Assembly: GCF_000169335.1 (NCBI RefSeq)
Contig: NZ_AAXW01000014.1
Location: forward strand, 1 to 64,000
Reading direction: 5' to 3'
DNA from: Crocosphaera chwakensis CCY0110
GTDB taxonomy: Bacteria > Cyanobacteriota > Cyanobacteriia > Cyanobacteriales > Microcystaceae
Length of the DNA: 64,000 bases
Part shown: positions 28,062 through 36,475 of the stretch, piece by piece
Position numbering within the stretch: the first letter of the stretch is position 1
Layout: each line of letters opens with the position of its first letter
The notes under the pieces: generated by a model
What the model was told of the DNA's origin: nothing
Seen by the model: the letters and a program-made list of their open reading frames with translations, nothing else
Databases searched by the model: none
Program-made: the position numbers and the translations under genes

Positions 28062-28232
28062 ATGAACAAAATTGTCAATAAAACCTTACGCTTTATTAAC
28101 CTTTGGGAAAAAATGGAAATAATAGCTGCTTTGATCTTGACTATCATCATTTTAGGCTATGCCGTCTTTCCTAAGAATCATCAAACCATAACCGAGTTTC
28201 ATGATGAGATTCCTTCTACAACACAGCCATAA
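28062..28232 (+). CDS. Small single-helix membrane protein
   Basis: 56 residues: MNKIVNKTLRFINLWEKM, then one hydrophobic helix (EIIAALILTIIILGYAVF) and a polar tail ending IPSTTQP. The ATG follows AGAAAGAA. Family unknown. It sits after the metal genes on the same strand and before the ribosomal block. Confidence 0.5.
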   Translation: MNKIVNKTLRFINLWEKMEIIAALILTIIILGYAVFPKNHQTITEFHDEIPSTTQP

Positions 28233-28593
28233 TATGCTTCGTTGACTACTCCCTGCACAAAAAAATTACTATAACCCTTGCTTTTTATATGCAATTTCAT
28301 ATACAATATTTGATTGTGGCCAAAAGCTAGTCAATTGACATTGGCTGAACTAAAGGGACACAAGTCGCTTCGAGATACTGAAGAAATAAAGCTTTAAGTC
28401 TTGGAGAGTCACGGCAACCCAACTTAACCCGTTTTTACAAGCAGGTTAAACCTATCGTTAACTGTTTATATTGATTTGGACTAACTTGCGTTAGAGCCTA
28501 TTCATAAAAACAAAGCGAGGAAAAACTATCTCGCTTGTTTAGGTGTGAATAAAGCACCTAAATTCTGTTGTCTAGCCTATAGAGGAAAAAACC
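28233..28593. other. Intergenic region upstream of the ribosomal cluster
   Basis: 360 bases. Short overlapping open stretches on both strands around 28320-28440 (for example LGCRDSPRLKALFLQYLEAT on the minus strand) look like a fragment of a dispersed element rather than a gene. The ribosomal promoter and leader must lie in the last 150 bases. Confidence 0.45.
28514..28562 (+). promoter_or_regulatory. Two consecutive hairpins in the rplC leader
   Basis: AGCGAG (28514)/CTCGCT (28530) and TTTAGGTG (28538)/CACCTAAA (28555-28562) are adjacent inverted repeats ending 31 bases before the rplC start. They could form leader structures for control of the S10-like cluster, which here begins at rplC because rpsJ is absent. 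Confidence 0.45.
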
Positions 28594-29232
28594 GTGGCTG
28601 TTGGTCTTCTTGGAACCAAACTCGGTATGACCCAAATCTTCGAGGAGGAATCGGGTTTAGCCATTCCTGTCACCGTAGTACAAGCGGGTCCATGTACCAT
28701 TACACAAATAAAAACCGCCGAAACCGATGGTTATACTGCTATCCAAATCGGTTATTTAGAAGTTAGAGAAAAAAACCTAACTAAACCAGAGTTAGGACAT
28801 TTAAAAAAAGCAGAAGCCTCTCCTCTACGTCATCTCAAAGAATATCGGGTTGAAGATACCGCTTCATACACATTAGGGGAAGCAGTAAAAGCCGACATTT
28901 TCAATGCAGGGGACTTAGTTGATATTGCTGGAACCTCTATGGGAAGAGGATTTGCTGGTTATCAAAAACGCCATAATTTTAAACGGGGTTCGATGACCCA
29001 CGGGTCAAAAAACCATCGTTTACCAGGATCAACCGGTGCAGGAACCACCCCAGGACGGGTTTATCCAGGAAAGAAAATGGCAGGTCAATATGGTGCAGTG
29101 ACAACCACCACCCGTCATTTAGAAGTGGTAAAAGTGGATGCAGAACGTAACTTGCTACTTATTAGAGGAGCCGTTCCTGGTAAACCAGGCGGTCTTTTAA
29201 ACATTACTCCTGCCAAAATTGTTGGTAAATAA
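28594..29232 (+). CDS. rplC: 50S ribosomal protein L3
   Basis: 212 residues starting at GTG (VGLLGTKLGMTQIFEEESGL). Contains the L3 signature GTSMGRGFAGYQKRHNFKRG and GQYGAVTTTTRHLEVV. L3 is a primary 23S binder near the peptidyl transferase centre. It opens a same-strand block that runs to prfA; rpsJ, normally first in this operon, is not present and no gene precedes it within 360 bases. Confidence 0.97.
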   Translation: MAVGLLGTKLGMTQIFEEESGLAIPVTVVQAGPCTITQIKTAETDGYTAIQIGYLEVREKNLTKPELGHLKKAEASPLRHLKEYRVEDTASYTLGEAVKADIFNAGDLVDIAGTSMGRGFAGYQKRHNFKRGSMTHGSKNHRLPGSTGAGTTPGRVYPGKKMAGQYGAVTTTTRHLEVVKVDAERNLLLIRGAVPGKPGGLLNITPAKIVGK

Positions 29233-29270
29233 GCACGAACTCATAACTAAACGAGAAAAAAGCAAGAAAA

Positions 29271-29903
29271 ATGGTAGATTGTAACGTTAAAAACTGGCAA
29301 GGGGAAGAAGTTGGCCAAGCCACCCTAGAGTTAAAAGTAGCCAAAGACGAAACAGCATCACACTTATTACATCGTGCCGTTGTTCGTCATCTAGCCAACG
29401 CTCGCCAAGGAACTGCCTCAAGCAAAACTAGAGCAGAAGTTAGAGGCGGTGGCCGTAAACCCTGGCGACAGAAAGGAACCGGTAGAGCGAGAGCCGGATC
29501 GATTCGTTCTCCTCTGTGGCGAGGAGGTGGGGTCATTTTTGGACCAAAACCCAGAGATTTTGGCTTGAAAATGAACCGCAAAGAAAGACGGTTAGCCCTA
29601 AGAACAGCCATCGGCAGTCGAGCGGAAGACATGATTGTGGTTGAAAACTTTGCCGAGCAACTGCCCCAACCCAAAACCAAAGAATTAGCCTCAGCTTTAG
29701 GGCGTTGGGGTGTCGAACCCAATCAAAAAGTGGCTTTGGTGTTAGTAGAAACTGACGAAAATATTTATTTATCAGCCCGAAATATTTGTTACCTCAAGAT
29801 TATGAGAGCAGATAGTTTGAATGTTTATGATCTACTCGATGCTGATAAAATCGTCATCACCTCCGAAGCCTTAACTAAAATTCAGGAGGTATACAATGAC
29901 TGA
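29271..29903 (+). CDS. rplD: 50S ribosomal protein L4
   Basis: 210 residues. Typical core with GGGRKPWRQKGTGRARAGS followed by IRSPLWRGGGVIFGPKPRDF, the extension that reaches the exit tunnel. Its last 8 bases overlap the start of rplW, suggesting coupled translation. In E. coli L4 represses the S10 operon; whether it does so here is unknown. Confidence 0.97.
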   Translation: MVDCNVKNWQGEEVGQATLELKVAKDETASHLLHRAVVRHLANARQGTASSKTRAEVRGGGRKPWRQKGTGRARAGSIRSPLWRGGGVIFGPKPRDFGLKMNRKERRLALRTAIGSRAEDMIVVENFAEQLPQPKTKELASALGRWGVEPNQKVALVLVETDENIYLSARNICYLKIMRADSLNVYDLLDADKIVITSEALTKIQEVYND

Positions 29904-30198
29904 TTATAATCCCCGTGATTTGGCTGATTTGGTACTTAAGCCCATTATTACCGAAAAAGCCACCCTATTATTAGAACAAAATAAATATGTGTTTGATGTG
30001 TTGCCCAAAGCTACCAAACCAGAAATTAAAGCAGCGATCGAAAGTTTATTTGATGTCAAAGTAACTGGGGTCAATACCATTCGTCCCCCTCGTAAAAAGC
30101 GTCGTGTTGGCAGATTTATCGGTCATAAACCCTTATATAAACGAGCGATCGTTACCTTAGAAGAAGGAGATACCATTAACCTCTTCCCTGACGTATAA
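29896..30198 (+). CDS. rplW: 50S ribosomal protein L23
   Basis: 100 residues: LKPIITEKATLLLEQNKYVF, AIESLFDVKVTGVNTI and RRVGRFIGHKPLYKRAIVTL. L23 lies at the tunnel exit and docks trigger factor and SRP. Starts inside the end of rplD with AGGAGG upstream. Confidence 0.96.
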   Translation: MTDYNPRDLADLVLKPIITEKATLLLEQNKYVFDVLPKATKPEIKAAIESLFDVKVTGVNTIRPPRKKRRVGRFIGHKPLYKRAIVTLEEGDTINLFPDV

Positions 30199-30293
30199 CG
30201 TTATCCGTCGAGTAACAGGTAACTTAGTCATTGATAGAATCCTGTCGTTATCAGCAAACGACTCAATTAGTAGACCAAACCTAAAAAATAATC

Positions 30294-31121
30294 ATGGGTA
30301 TTCGTACTTATCGGCCATACACTCCCGGAACTAGACAAGCATCTGTCTCAGATTTCGCGGACATTACCAAACGGAAGCCGGAAAAATCACTAACCACTTA
30401 CAAGCACAATAAAAAAGGGCGCAATAACCGAGGTGTTATTACCAGTCGTCACCGTGGCGGTGGTCATAAACGGTTATACCGCATTGTGGACTTTAAACGA
30501 GACAAATATGGAGTTCCTGCCAAAGTAGCAGCCATCGAATACGATCCCAATCGTAACGCTCGTATCGCTCTATTATTCTATGCAGACGGCGAAAAACGCT
30601 ATATTTTAGCCCCTGCTGGTATCACAGTCGGCACAGAAGTGGTTTCAGGGGAAGATTCCCCCTTTGAAGTTGGCAACGCCTTGCCCCTATACAAAATTCC
30701 TTTAGGGACAGAAGTCCATAACGTCGAATTAGTGGCTGGGAAAGGAGGTCAAATGGTACGAGCTGCGGGGGCTGCTGCTCAAGTAGTCGCCAAAGAAGGA
30801 GACTATGTTACCTTACGACTCCCGTCCAAAGAAGTGCGAATGGTACGTAAAGAATGCTATGCCACTATTGGCCGCGTCGGTAACACCGAAGCTCGTAATA
30901 TCAAGCTAGGAAAAGCAGGTAGAACCCGCCATTTAGGACGTAGGCCCCATGTTAGAGGAAGCGTCATGAACCCAGTTGATCACCCCCACGGCGGAGGAGA
31001 AGGACGCGCTCCTGTTGGTAGAAGTGGACCAATGACCCCTTGGGGTAAACCAGCTTTAGGGGCAAAAACCCGAAATAAGAAAAAAGCCAGTTCTCGCCTG
31101 ATTGTACGCCGTCGCCGTTAA
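30294..31121 (+). CDS. rplB: 50S ribosomal protein L2
   Basis: 275 residues, normal length. RNA-binding N-terminal half (GRNNRGVITSRHRGGGHKRL) and the C-terminal VMNPVDHPHGGGEGRAPVGR, containing the conserved His needed for peptidyl transfer. 95 bases after rplW. Confidence 0.98.
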   Translation: MGIRTYRPYTPGTRQASVSDFADITKRKPEKSLTTYKHNKKGRNNRGVITSRHRGGGHKRLYRIVDFKRDKYGVPAKVAAIEYDPNRNARIALLFYADGEKRYILAPAGITVGTEVVSGEDSPFEVGNALPLYKIPLGTEVHNVELVAGKGGQMVRAAGAAAQVVAKEGDYVTLRLPSKEVRMVRKECYATIGRVGNTEARNIKLGKAGRTRHLGRRPHVRGSVMNPVDHPHGGGEGRAPVGRSGPMTPWGKPALGAKTRNKKKASSRLIVRRRR

Positions 31122-31146
31122 AACCATAGAGTAGGTTGAAATTATT

Positions 31147-31425
31147 ATGAGTCGCTCCCTAAAAAAAGGCCCTTTTATTGCAGATAGTCTACTAACTAAG
31201 ATTGAAAAGCTCAATGAAAAAGGAGATAAACAGGTAATTAAAACCTGGTCTAGAGCTTCTACCATCATCCCTGCCATGATTGGTCATACCATTGCTGTCC
31301 ATAACGGTAAACAGCACGTTCCTATTTTTATTTCCGAACAAATGGTCGGTCATAAACTAGGAGAATTTGCCCCCACCCGTACCTTTAGAGGACACGCTAA
31401 GGGTGATAAAAAAGCTCGACGATAA
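31147..31425 (+). CDS. rpsS: 30S ribosomal protein S19
   Basis: 92 residues: SRSLKKGPFIADSLLTKI, TIIPAMIGHTIAVHNGKQHV, and LGEFAPTRTFRGHAKGDKK. Located in the 30S head, contacts S13 and helix 38 of 23S. Confidence 0.97.
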   Translation: MSRSLKKGPFIADSLLTKIEKLNEKGDKQVIKTWSRASTIIPAMIGHTIAVHNGKQHVPIFISEQMVGHKLGEFAPTRTFRGHAKGDKKARR

Positions 31426-31513
31426 GAAAAAAGCAGGAATCAAAAAACACGAAGCATAACAAGTATGCTCTGTTCCCTGTTCAAATAACAAGTTACAGAT
31501 AGACACAAACATT

Positions 31514-31876
31514 ATGGCAGTTGATACAACTACAGAAGCCAAAGCCGTAGCCCGTTATATTCGGATGTCCCCCTTTAAGGTAAGACGGGTACTCGATCAA
31601 ATTAGAGGTCGCTCTTACCGAGAAGCCTTGATTATCCTCGAATTTATGCCCTATCGAGCCTGTGAGCCAATTTTAAAACTATTGCGCTCAGCGGTAGCTA
31701 ACGCCGAACATAATCAAGGACTTGATCCAGCCACCTTAGTCGTTAGTAAAGCTTACGCTGATGGAGGACCGAGTTTAAGACGGTATCGACCCAGAGCGCA
31801 AGGACGGGCCTATCAAATTCGTAAACCCACCTGCCACATTACCATTGCCGTCGCTCCCCAAATAGAAGACAACTAA
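31514..31876 (+). CDS. rplV: 50S ribosomal protein L22
   Basis: 120 residues; ARYIRMSPFKVRRVLDQIRG start domain and the beta-hairpin region GPSLRRYRPRAQGRAYQIRK that lines the exit tunnel. 88 bases after rpsS. Confidence 0.97.
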   Translation: MAVDTTTEAKAVARYIRMSPFKVRRVLDQIRGRSYREALIILEFMPYRACEPILKLLRSAVANAEHNQGLDPATLVVSKAYADGGPSLRRYRPRAQGRAYQIRKPTCHITIAVAPQIEDN

Positions 31877-31898
31877 CGACCTTAAGCACTCAAAGAAT

Positions 31899-32624
31899 AT
31901 GGGACAAAAAATACATCCAATCGGTTTTCGTCTCGGTGTTACCAAAGAACATAAATCCTGTTGGTATGCCGATAAGAGACGCTATCCTGAACTATTACAA
32001 GAAGATTTAGCCATCCGGCAGTATGTTGAAAAAAATCTCAGTAATGCTGGTATTGCTGATATTCGTATTCAAAGAAAAGCCGATCAAATCGACCTTGCTA
32101 TTCATACTGCTAGACCCGGCGTTGTAGTTGGAAGAGGGGGAAGCGGTATTGAACAGTTACGAACTGGTTTACAGCAAACCCTCGGAGAAAATCGTCAAAT
32201 TCGCATCAACGTCATCGAAGTATCCCGAGTAGATGCTGATGCTGCTTTAATTGCCGAATATATTACCCAACAACTCGAACGACGGGTATCCTTTCGTCGT
32301 GTGGTTCGTCAAGCCATTCAACGAGCCCAAAGAGCAGAAGTTAAAGGGATCAAAATTCAAGTCGGTGGTCGCTTAAATGGGGCTGAAATTGCACGGAGTG
32401 AATGGGTGAGAGAAGGACGAGTACCTTTACATACCCTTAGAGCCGACATTGATTACGCCTATCGTACCGCCCAAACCATTTACGGTATTTTAGGGGTTAA
32501 AGTTTGGGTCTTCAAAGGAGAGATTATTCCAGGACAAGACGAACAAGCCATGGCTGCTCCTGCCCCTACCCCCAGAAAGAAACGGCGACCCCAACAATTT
32601 GAAGACCGTTCTAATGAAGAATAA
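31899..32624 (+). CDS. rpsC: 30S ribosomal protein S3
   Basis: 241 residues: MGQKIHPIGFRLGVTKEHKS start, KH domain with PGVVVGRGGSGIEQLR, and C-terminal half GRLNGAEIARSEWVREGRVP. The tail is extended and basic/acidic (APTPRKKRRPQQFEDRSNEE), longer than in E. coli. Confidence 0.97.
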   Translation: MGQKIHPIGFRLGVTKEHKSCWYADKRRYPELLQEDLAIRQYVEKNLSNAGIADIRIQRKADQIDLAIHTARPGVVVGRGGSGIEQLRTGLQQTLGENRQIRINVIEVSRVDADAALIAEYITQQLERRVSFRRVVRQAIQRAQRAEVKGIKIQVGGRLNGAEIARSEWVREGRVPLHTLRADIDYAYRTAQTIYGILGVKVWVFKGEIIPGQDEQAMAAPAPTPRKKRRPQQFEDRSNEE

Positions 32625-32662
32625 TCAAGACGTTTTAAGTTAAACCGTATCATTAACCACCC

Positions 32663-33082
32663 ATGTTAAGTCCTAGAAGAACCAAATTCCGTAAACAACA
32701 ACGAGGGCGCATGAGAGGACTAGCTCACCGAGGTAGCACCCTCAACTTTGGGGAGTACGCCTTACAAGCCACCGAACCCTCCTGGATTACCGCCCGTCAA
32801 ATCGAAGCTGCCCGTCGTGCCATGACCCGTTATATCAAACGGGGGGGGAAAATTTGGATTCGGGTGTTCCCTGATAAACCTGTGACTATGCGAGCAGCAG
32901 AAACTCGGATGGGGTCAGGTAAGGGATCGCCAGAATACTGGGTGGCTGTGGTTAAACCAGGGCGAATCATGTTTGAATTATCAGGGGTCTCTGAACCTAT
33001 CGCCCGTGAAGCCATGCGCCTGGCCGCTCAAAAACTTCCCATTAAAACTAAGTTTATTACGCGCCAAGAGGAGTATATCTAA
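32663..33082 (+). CDS. rplP: 50S ribosomal protein L16
   Basis: 139 residues: MLSPRRTKFRKQQRGRMRG, MTRYIKRGGKIWIRVFPDKP and ETRMGSGKGSPEYWVAVVKP. L16 sits near the A-site tRNA. Ends 3 bases before rpmC. Confidence 0.97.
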   Translation: MLSPRRTKFRKQQRGRMRGLAHRGSTLNFGEYALQATEPSWITARQIEAARRAMTRYIKRGGKIWIRVFPDKPVTMRAAETRMGSGKGSPEYWVAVVKPGRIMFELSGVSEPIAREAMRLAAQKLPIKTKFITRQEEYI

Positions 33083-33085
33083 AAC

Positions 33086-33322
33086 ATGGCATTACCCAAG
33101 ATAGACGAAGTTCGACAACTTAACGATGAAGAACTGGCAGAAGAAATTATCGCCACTAAGCGTAAACTCTTTGACTTACGGTTTCAGCAAGCCACTCGCC
33201 AGTTAGAAAACACCCACGAGTTTAAACATACTCGTCATCGGATGGCCCAACTATTAACCGTAGAACGGGAAAGACAACTCGATATTAACCAGTCATCATC
33301 TACAGAAGTAGAGGAGGCATAA
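33086..33322 (+). CDS. rpmC: 50S ribosomal protein L29
   Basis: 78 residues, a two-helix protein with LFDLRFQQATRQLENTHEFK; about 12 residues longer at the C-terminus than E. coli L29 (QSSSTEVEEA). Located by L23 at the exit. Confidence 0.95.
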   Translation: MALPKIDEVRQLNDEELAEEIIATKRKLFDLRFQQATRQLENTHEFKHTRHRMAQLLTVERERQLDINQSSSTEVEEA

Positions 33323-33330
33323 GCTAAATT

Positions 33331-33573
33331 ATGGCCATTAAAGAAAGAGTTGGGGTAGTGGTAAGCACCAAAATGGATAAAACCGCCGTTGTAGCGGTAG
33401 AAAACCGTTCACCTCACCCCAAATACGGAAAAATCGTGGTTAAAACCAGAAAGTTTAAAGCCCACGATCCTGAAAATCAATGTCAAGAAGGCGATCGCGT
33501 CCGCATTCGTGAAACTCGTCCCCTCAGCAAAACCAAACGCTGGGAAATTAAGACCATTTTAACCGCTCATTAA
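33331..33573 (+). CDS. rpsQ: 30S ribosomal protein S17
   Basis: 80 residues, OB fold: KERVGVVVSTKMDKTAVVAV, HPKYGKIVVKTRKFKAHD, GDRVRIRETRPLSKTKRWE. Eight bases after rpmC. A HIP1-like GCGATCGC occurs in its coding sequence near 33490. Confidence 0.96.
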   Translation: MAIKERVGVVVSTKMDKTAVVAVENRSPHPKYGKIVVKTRKFKAHDPENQCQEGDRVRIRETRPLSKTKRWEIKTILTAH

Positions 33574-33590
33574 ATGACCCTATTACTACC

Positions 33591-33959
33591 GTGATTCAAC
33601 AGCAAACCTATCTTAATGTCGCTGACAATAGCGGAGCCCGCAAACTAATGTGCTTACGGGTCTTGGGAACTGGCAATTGTCGCTATGGAGAAATCGGGGA
33701 TAAAATTGTCGCCGTCGTCAAAGATGCCCTGCCCAATATGCCTATCAAACGCTCTGATATTGTTACTGCCGTCATTGTGCGAACTCGTCAACCCGTTAAT
33801 CGCGCTAGTGGCATGAGCATTCGCTTTGACGATAATGCTGCCGTTATTATTAACGCCGACGGCAACCCCAGAGGAACCCGTGTTTTTGGTCCAGTGGCCA
33901 GAGAATTACGAGATAAAAGCTACACAAAAATCGTATCCTTAGCACCGGAGGTACTCTAA
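33591..33959 (+). CDS. rplN: 50S ribosomal protein L14
   Basis: 122 residues, GTG start ([20 protein letters not shown]). Conserved [20 protein letters not shown] and [20 protein letters not shown]. Lies at the subunit interface. The L24 gene begins 2 bases after its stop. Confidence 0.97.
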
Positions 33960-33961
33960 AA

Positions 33962-34306
33962 ATGAGCAAAAAAAAATCTCCTCAACGTTACAAAATGCAC
34001 GTTAAAAAAGGGGATACCATTCAAGTTATCTCAGGACGAGATAAAGGAAAAGTAGGGGAAGTTATCAAAACCATGCCCCAAACCAGTCAAATCGTCGTCC
34101 AGGGCGTTAACGTCAGAACCAAGCACGTTAAACCCCAACAAGAAGGAGAATCAGGACAAATCGCTACCTTTGAAGCTCCTATTCATAGCTCTAACGTTAT
34201 GTTGTACTCCACTAAAGAACAAGTGGCCAGCCGTATTAGTTATACCTTCACCGAAGAAGGTAAAAAAGTACGGATGTTGAAAAAAACAGGGGAAGTTATC
34301 GATTAA
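33962..34306 (+). CDS. rplX: 50S ribosomal protein L24
   Basis: 114 residues with KOW motif MHVKKGDTIQVISGRDKGKV and VRTKHVKPQQEGESGQI. An assembly initiator. Followed by an unusual 167-base gap with a C/T-rich direct repeat. Confidence 0.96.
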   Translation: MSKKKSPQRYKMHVKKGDTIQVISGRDKGKVGEVIKTMPQTSQIVVQGVNVRTKHVKPQQEGESGQIATFEAPIHSSNVMLYSTKEQVASRISYTFTEEGKKVRMLKKTGEVID

Positions 34307-34366
34307 CTTCGAGTTATTTAGGTCAAGCAACAGAAATGTTTATTTTTCTACTATTCATAAGCCTTT

Positions 34367-34392
34367 CTCCCTGCTCCTACACTCCCTGCTCC
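34367..34392 (+). repeat. C/T-rich direct repeat between rplX and rplE
   Basis: CTCCCTGCTCC occurs at 34367-34377 and again at 34382-34392, in a gap where neighbouring ribosomal genes are usually packed. It resembles the short tandem heptamer-type repeats (CTCCCTG families) scattered in cyanobacterial genomes. Confidence 0.6.
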
Positions 34393-34473
34393 CATGCTAT
34401 TTAAACCTAATCCTAATTTTCCACCGATCATTTAATCGCCCCTGACCAAGCCCAGGGATGAGGAAAACTAATC

Positions 34474-35019
34474 ATGGCTCAACCGAGACTTAAAACCTTT
34501 TATCAAGACACCATTGTTCCCAAACTGCAACAGCAGTTTAGTTACAGTAACATTCACCAAGTCCCCAAAGTCGCTAAAATCACCATTAATCGAGGACTAG
34601 GAGAAGCATCCCAAAATGCCAAAGCCCTAGAATCTTCTATTAGCGAATTAGAGACGATAACAGGACAAAAACCCGTTGTTACTCGTGCTAAAAAAGCGAT
34701 CGCTGGTTTTAAAATCCGCGAAGGAATGCCCGTAGGGGTAATGGTGACCTTGCGCTCAGAAAAAATGTACGCTTTTCTTGATCGCTTAATTAACCTTGCC
34801 CTACCCCGAATTAGAGACTTTCGAGGCATTAGCCCCAAAAGCTTCGACGGACGGGGGAACTACAGTCTTGGCATCCGTGAACAACTGATTTTTCCAGAAA
34901 TCGATTACGACACCATCGATCAAATTCGGGGCATGGATGTTTCCATCATTACCACAGCCCAGACTGATGAAGAAGGCCGTGCGTTACTCAAAGAAATGGG
35001 AATGCCCTTCCGCACCTAG
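34474..35019 (+). CDS. rplE: 50S ribosomal protein L5
   Basis: 181 residues: VPKVAKITINRGLGEASQNA, ISELETITGQKPVVTRAKKA, RDFRGISPKSFDGRGNYSLG. Binds 5S rRNA. The next gene is rpsH, so rpsN is missing from its E. coli position, as usual in cyanobacteria. Confidence 0.97.
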   Translation: MAQPRLKTFYQDTIVPKLQQQFSYSNIHQVPKVAKITINRGLGEASQNAKALESSISELETITGQKPVVTRAKKAIAGFKIREGMPVGVMVTLRSEKMYAFLDRLINLALPRIRDFRGISPKSFDGRGNYSLGIREQLIFPEIDYDTIDQIRGMDVSIITTAQTDEEGRALLKEMGMPFRT

Positions 35020-35057
35020 TCAATCCCTTATTTTACAGGAGAAACTTATCAGCAATA

Positions 35058-35459
35058 ATGGCACCTAACGACATCATCTCAGATATGCTTACCCGTATCC
35101 GCAACGCCTGTGCGGTACGCCACCCCACCACAGTTGTTCCCACCACCAAAATGACCCGCAGTATTGCTAAAGTGCTTCAAGAAGAAGGCTTTATCGAGGG
35201 GTTTGAAGAAGTGGGAGAAGGGGTGAAAAAACATCTTGTACTTTCCCTAAAATATAAATCGCGGGGCCGTCAACCCATTATTAACACCCTACAACGGGTG
35301 AGCAAACCAGGGTTACGGGTTTACTCTAATCGTAAAGACTTACCCCGTGTCTTAGGAGGCATTGGCATTGCCATTATTTCTACCTCAAAAGGGATTATGA
35401 CCGACAGAGAAGCCCGTCGTCAAAACGTCGGAGGCGAAGTTCTTTGCTACGTTTGGTAG
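35058..35459 (+). CDS. rpsH: 30S ribosomal protein S8
   Basis: 133 residues: NDIISDMLTRIRNACAVRHP start and C-terminal GIAIISTSKGIMTDREARRQ NVGGE. Central 16S binder and, in E. coli, the repressor of the spc operon. Confidence 0.97.
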   Translation: MAPNDIISDMLTRIRNACAVRHPTTVVPTTKMTRSIAKVLQEEGFIEGFEEVGEGVKKHLVLSLKYKSRGRQPIINTLQRVSKPGLRVYSNRKDLPRVLGGIGIAIISTSKGIMTDREARRQNVGGEVLCYVW

Positions 35460-35528
35460 CATGAGCAAGCTATTAGAGTGTTTACAGTCTAGTAATAACT
35501 CAGTGATCACAGATAACCCATAAAAAAA

Positions 35529-36068
35529 ATGTCTCGTATTGGTAAAAAACCCATTCCCCTGCCCAATAAAGTCACCATCGACATAAAAGGGCAACACATC
35601 GCCGTCAAAGGGCCTAAAGGTTCCTTAGAATTAGATTTACCCTCACAAGTAACCGTCAATCAAGACGGAGAAACGATTCTGGTTCAAAGAGTTGATGATT
35701 CTCGTGTCGCTCGTGAACGTCATGGACTTTTTCGTACCCTTGTCTCTAATATGATCGAAGGGGTTTCCAAAGGCTTTGAAAAACGTCTCAGCATTCAAGG
35801 GGTTGGTTATCGGGCCCAAGCACAGGGTACTAAACTAACTCTCAATGTAGGCTACAGTAAACCCGTTGAAATGACCATGCCTAAAGGCATCAACGTCGCA
35901 GTGGAAAACAACACCCAAGTCGTCGTTAGCGGTATCGATAAAGAAATTGTCGGTAACATCGCGGCCAAAATTCGGGGAGTTCGTCCCCCAGAACCCTATA
36001 AGGGTAAAGGAATTCGTTATCAAGATGAATACGTTAGACGCAAAGCAGGTAAGGCAGGTAAGAAATAA
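35529..36068 (+). CDS. rplF: 50S ribosomal protein L6
   Basis: 179 residues: MSRIGKKPIPLPNKVTIDIK, two similar alpha/beta domains, and PEPYKGKGIRYQDEYVRRKA at the end. Binds near the factor-binding site. Ends 2 bases before rplR. Confidence 0.97.
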   Translation: MSRIGKKPIPLPNKVTIDIKGQHIAVKGPKGSLELDLPSQVTVNQDGETILVQRVDDSRVARERHGLFRTLVSNMIEGVSKGFEKRLSIQGVGYRAQAQGTKLTLNVGYSKPVEMTMPKGINVAVENNTQVVVSGIDKEIVGNIAAKIRGVRPPEPYKGKGIRYQDEYVRRKAGKAGKK

Positions 36069-36070
36069 TT

Positions 36071-36433
36071 ATGAAAACCACACGAAAAGAATCTTTAAAA
36101 CGTCGTCATCGACGCATTCGCAGGAAAGTCAGTGGAACTCCCGACTGTCCTCGTTTAGCGGTTTTTCGCTCCAATCATCATATTTATGCCCAAATTATTG
36201 ATGATGTAGCCCAACATACCTTAGCGGCCGCTTCTACCCTAGAACCAGACTTAAGGAACAGCCTATCTTCTGGAGCAACCTGTGAAGCCTCAGCACAAGT
36301 GGGCAAATTAGTGGCCGAAAGAGGCATGGCTAAAGGCATTGAACAAGTGGTTTTTGATCGTGGAGGTAACTTATATCACGGTCGAGTCAAAGCTTTAGCC
36401 GAAGCAGCCCGCGAAGCTGGATTACAGTTTTGA
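36071..36433 (+). CDS. rplR: 50S ribosomal protein L18
   Basis: 120 residues: basic N-terminus (KRRHRRIRRKVSGTPDCPRL), LAVFRSNHHIYAQIIDD and VVFDRGGNLYHGRVKALAEA. 5S rRNA-binding protein with L5. Confidence 0.97.
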   Translation: MKTTRKESLKRRHRRIRRKVSGTPDCPRLAVFRSNHHIYAQIIDDVAQHTLAAASTLEPDLRNSLSSGATCEASAQVGKLVAERGMAKGIEQVVFDRGGNLYHGRVKALAEAAREAGLQF

Positions 36434-36475
36434 ATCAAATCATTAATATTTTTCCTCAGTAATAAGGTAATTATT

